Below, one piece after another: positions 62,865 to 64,000 of a stretch of DNA of 64,000 nt (position 1 is the stretch's first letter; the number at the start of each line of letters is the position of its first letter). Made by a program: the position numbers and the translations under genes. The notes under the pieces are model-generated. The model had not been told where the DNA came from, did no database searches, and was given only the letters and a program-made list of their open reading frames with translations. Source of the DNA: Streptomyces sp. NBC_01571 (GTDB lineage: Bacteria; Actinomycetota; Actinomycetes; Streptomycetales; Streptomycetaceae); assembly GCF_026339875.1 (NCBI RefSeq), contig NZ_JAPEPZ010000001.1, positions 8,680,001 to 8,744,000 of the forward strand. The letters are read 5' to 3'.

Positions 62865-64000
62865 ATGACGCAGGCGCGGCCGGGACCGGCGGCCTCGGCC
62901 TCACTCTGGGAGCGCGAGGCGGAGATCGCGGATGTCGCACAGGCCGTGGACGCGCTGCGCGCGGACGCCTCGTCCTCGGGCAGTCTGCTGGTGTTCGGCG
63001 GCGAGGCCGGCATCGGCAAGACCGCACTGCTCGCGGAGGCCCGCAGGATGGCCGAGGCCAAGGGCTGCACGGTCTGGTCGGCCCGCGGCGGCGAGACCGT
63101 CACCTCCGTCCCCTTCCACGTCATACGGCAGCTCCTCCAGCCGGCCATCGTCTCGCTGATGCCGGAAGAGGCCCGCGAATACCTGGGCGACTGGTACGAC
63201 ATCGCCGGCCCTGCTCTCGGCATCGCCGAGCCGGGCGACCGCCAGGCCGACCCGCAGGGCGTGTGCGACGGACTGGTCGCGGCCGTGCGGCGGCTGGCCA
63301 AGCGCGAGTGGCCGCTCGTCCTGATGGTCGACGACGCGCACTGGGCCGACCAGGAGACCCTGCGATGGCTGGCCGCGTTCGCCGAGCGCCTCGACGACCT
63401 GCCCGTCCTCGTGGTGGTCGCGCGCCGCCCCGGCGAGGTCACCGGCGAGCGGGCCCTTCACCTCGACGCCGTCGCCGCCGCGGCCCGCCCGATCGTCACC
63501 CTCAGCGCGCTGACCCCCGACGCCACCGCGGGACTGACCCGCGCCACCCTCGGCGAGCACGCGGACGCCCCGTTCTGCCGCGAGGTGTGGGCGGTCACCG
63601 GCGGCAACCCCTACGAGACCGTCGAACTCCTCGCCAAGGTGCAGGACACCGAGCTGTTACCGGTCGAGGCGTCGGCCGCCGAACTGCGCGCCCTGAACCG
63701 CTCCGCGCGCGGCCGCGGACTCGTCGCCCGCCTCGAAGGGCTCGGCATCGACGCCACCCGCTTCGCCTGGGCGGCCGCGATACTCGGCACGGGCATCTCC
63801 CTCGACCTCGCCGCCCAGCTCGCCGGAATGCCGCGCGACGAGGCCGAGCGCTGCGCCGAACTGCTCGGTGTGGCCCGCATCCTCACCGACGTCGAACCCG
63901 CGAACAGCCAACTGACCGGCAGTGAGCTGGAGTTCGTGCACCCCCTGATCGCCAGCGCCGTCTACCGCTCGATCCCCGACGCGCTGCGCACCGCGATGCA
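62865..64000 (+). CDS. AAA-ATPase (LuxR/LAL-type) regulator, 3' cut by window
   Basis: The ATG at 62865 follows GGGGAGG and the frame stays open to the window end (378 codons visible). The N-terminal ATPase shows WEREAEIADVAQAVDALRAD, then Walker A VFGGEAGIGKTALLAEARR (about 41-58), Walker B PLVLMVDDAHWADQETLRWL (about 140) and VWAVTGGNPYETVELLAKV. This is the STAND-type ATPase head of large LuxR (LAL) regulators of antibiotic and sugar metabolism genes, which usually end in a LuxR HTH about 900 residues on. The end is outside the window, so the HTH is not seen. Confidence 0.8.
   Translation, partial: MTQARPGPAASASLWEREAEIADVAQAVDALRADASSSGSLLVFGGEAGIGKTALLAEARRMAEAKGCTVWSARGGETVTSVPFHVIRQLLQPAIVSLMPEEAREYLGDWYDIAGPALGIAEPGDRQADPQGVCDGLVAAVRRLAKREWPLVLMVDDAHWADQETLRWLAAFAERLDDLPVLVVVARRPGEVTGERALHLDAVAAAARPIVTLSALTPDATAGLTRATLGEHADAPFCREVWAVTGGNPYETVELLAKVQDTELLPVEASAAELRALNRSARGRGLVARLEGLGIDATRFAWAAAILGTGISLDLAAQLAGMPRDEAERCAELLGVARILTDVEPANSQLTGSELEFVHPLIASAVYRSIPDALRTAM

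Noticed and set aside
1..64000. CRISPR array or cas genes
   Set aside because: No regularly spaced repeats and no Cas-like proteins were seen; the repeats near 31.1 and 60.6 kb are too few and differently spaced.

Overview
The window is high-GC actinobacterial DNA that looks like Streptomyces. Supporting signs are GTG and ATGA/GTGA-coupled starts, DUF2510 proteins, F420-type oxidoreductases, a TAT-exported phospholipase C, and a CspA / DEAD-box helicase / CBS / SCO5918-like cluster. It divides into an accessory half (about 1-31 kb) and a metabolic, more chromosome-like half (about 31.7-64 kb). I cannot tell whether the whole window lies on the chromosome or on a large linear plasmid.

Accessory half. 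It opens with the 3' part of a large 2OG-Fe(II) oxygenase-like gene, then a 1 kb non-coding stretch holding a structured RNA candidate with an intrinsic terminator, then an AIM24-family gene. Next comes an unknown gene split by an IS110-family element. The element's transposase has an in-frame amber codon, and its non-coding end carries sequences resembling bridge-RNA guides. A complete Wadjet operon (jetA-jetB-jetC-jetD) follows, then a RecD2-type helicase, debris (MHYT fragment, decayed ssb), a tRNA-Leu(CAA), and a tightly overlapping three-gene operon encoding an endonuclease VII-like protein and two membrane-anchored Mrr-type nucleases. A Gabija-like pair (OLD/TOPRIM ATPase plus UvrD-like helicase) comes next. 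The half closes with a plasmid-type maintenance module on the minus strand: ParA, a ParB-like protein, a small paralogous DNA-binding protein with a palindromic site, a protein with three tandem HTH repeats, a winged-helix/Rep-like protein, and iteron-like repeats. This is a defence island beside plasmid-maintenance genes.

Metabolic half. From 31.7 to 43.3 kb lies a CoA-ester catabolic cluster: phosphotriesterase-like hydrolase, AraC and LysR regulators, three crotonases, acetoacetate decarboxylase, 3-hydroxyacyl-CoA dehydrogenase, acyl-CoA dehydrogenase and two CaiB-type CoA-transferases. It has two sub-operons with paralogous promoters, and one sub-operon ends in a stub of a duplicated decarboxylase gene. 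No thiolase is visible, which suggests a route ending in beta-keto acid decarboxylation. Then come a TetR / F420-oxidoreductase group, a MerR regulator, an orphan GvpU-like gene, the cold-shock group, a CHAT-protease locus with divergent unknown genes, phospholipase C, a scramblase-like protein, PAP2 and DMT membrane proteins with a divergent TetR gene and a strong triple operator, a DUF2510 protein, and the start of an ATPase/LuxR-type regulator cut by the window end.
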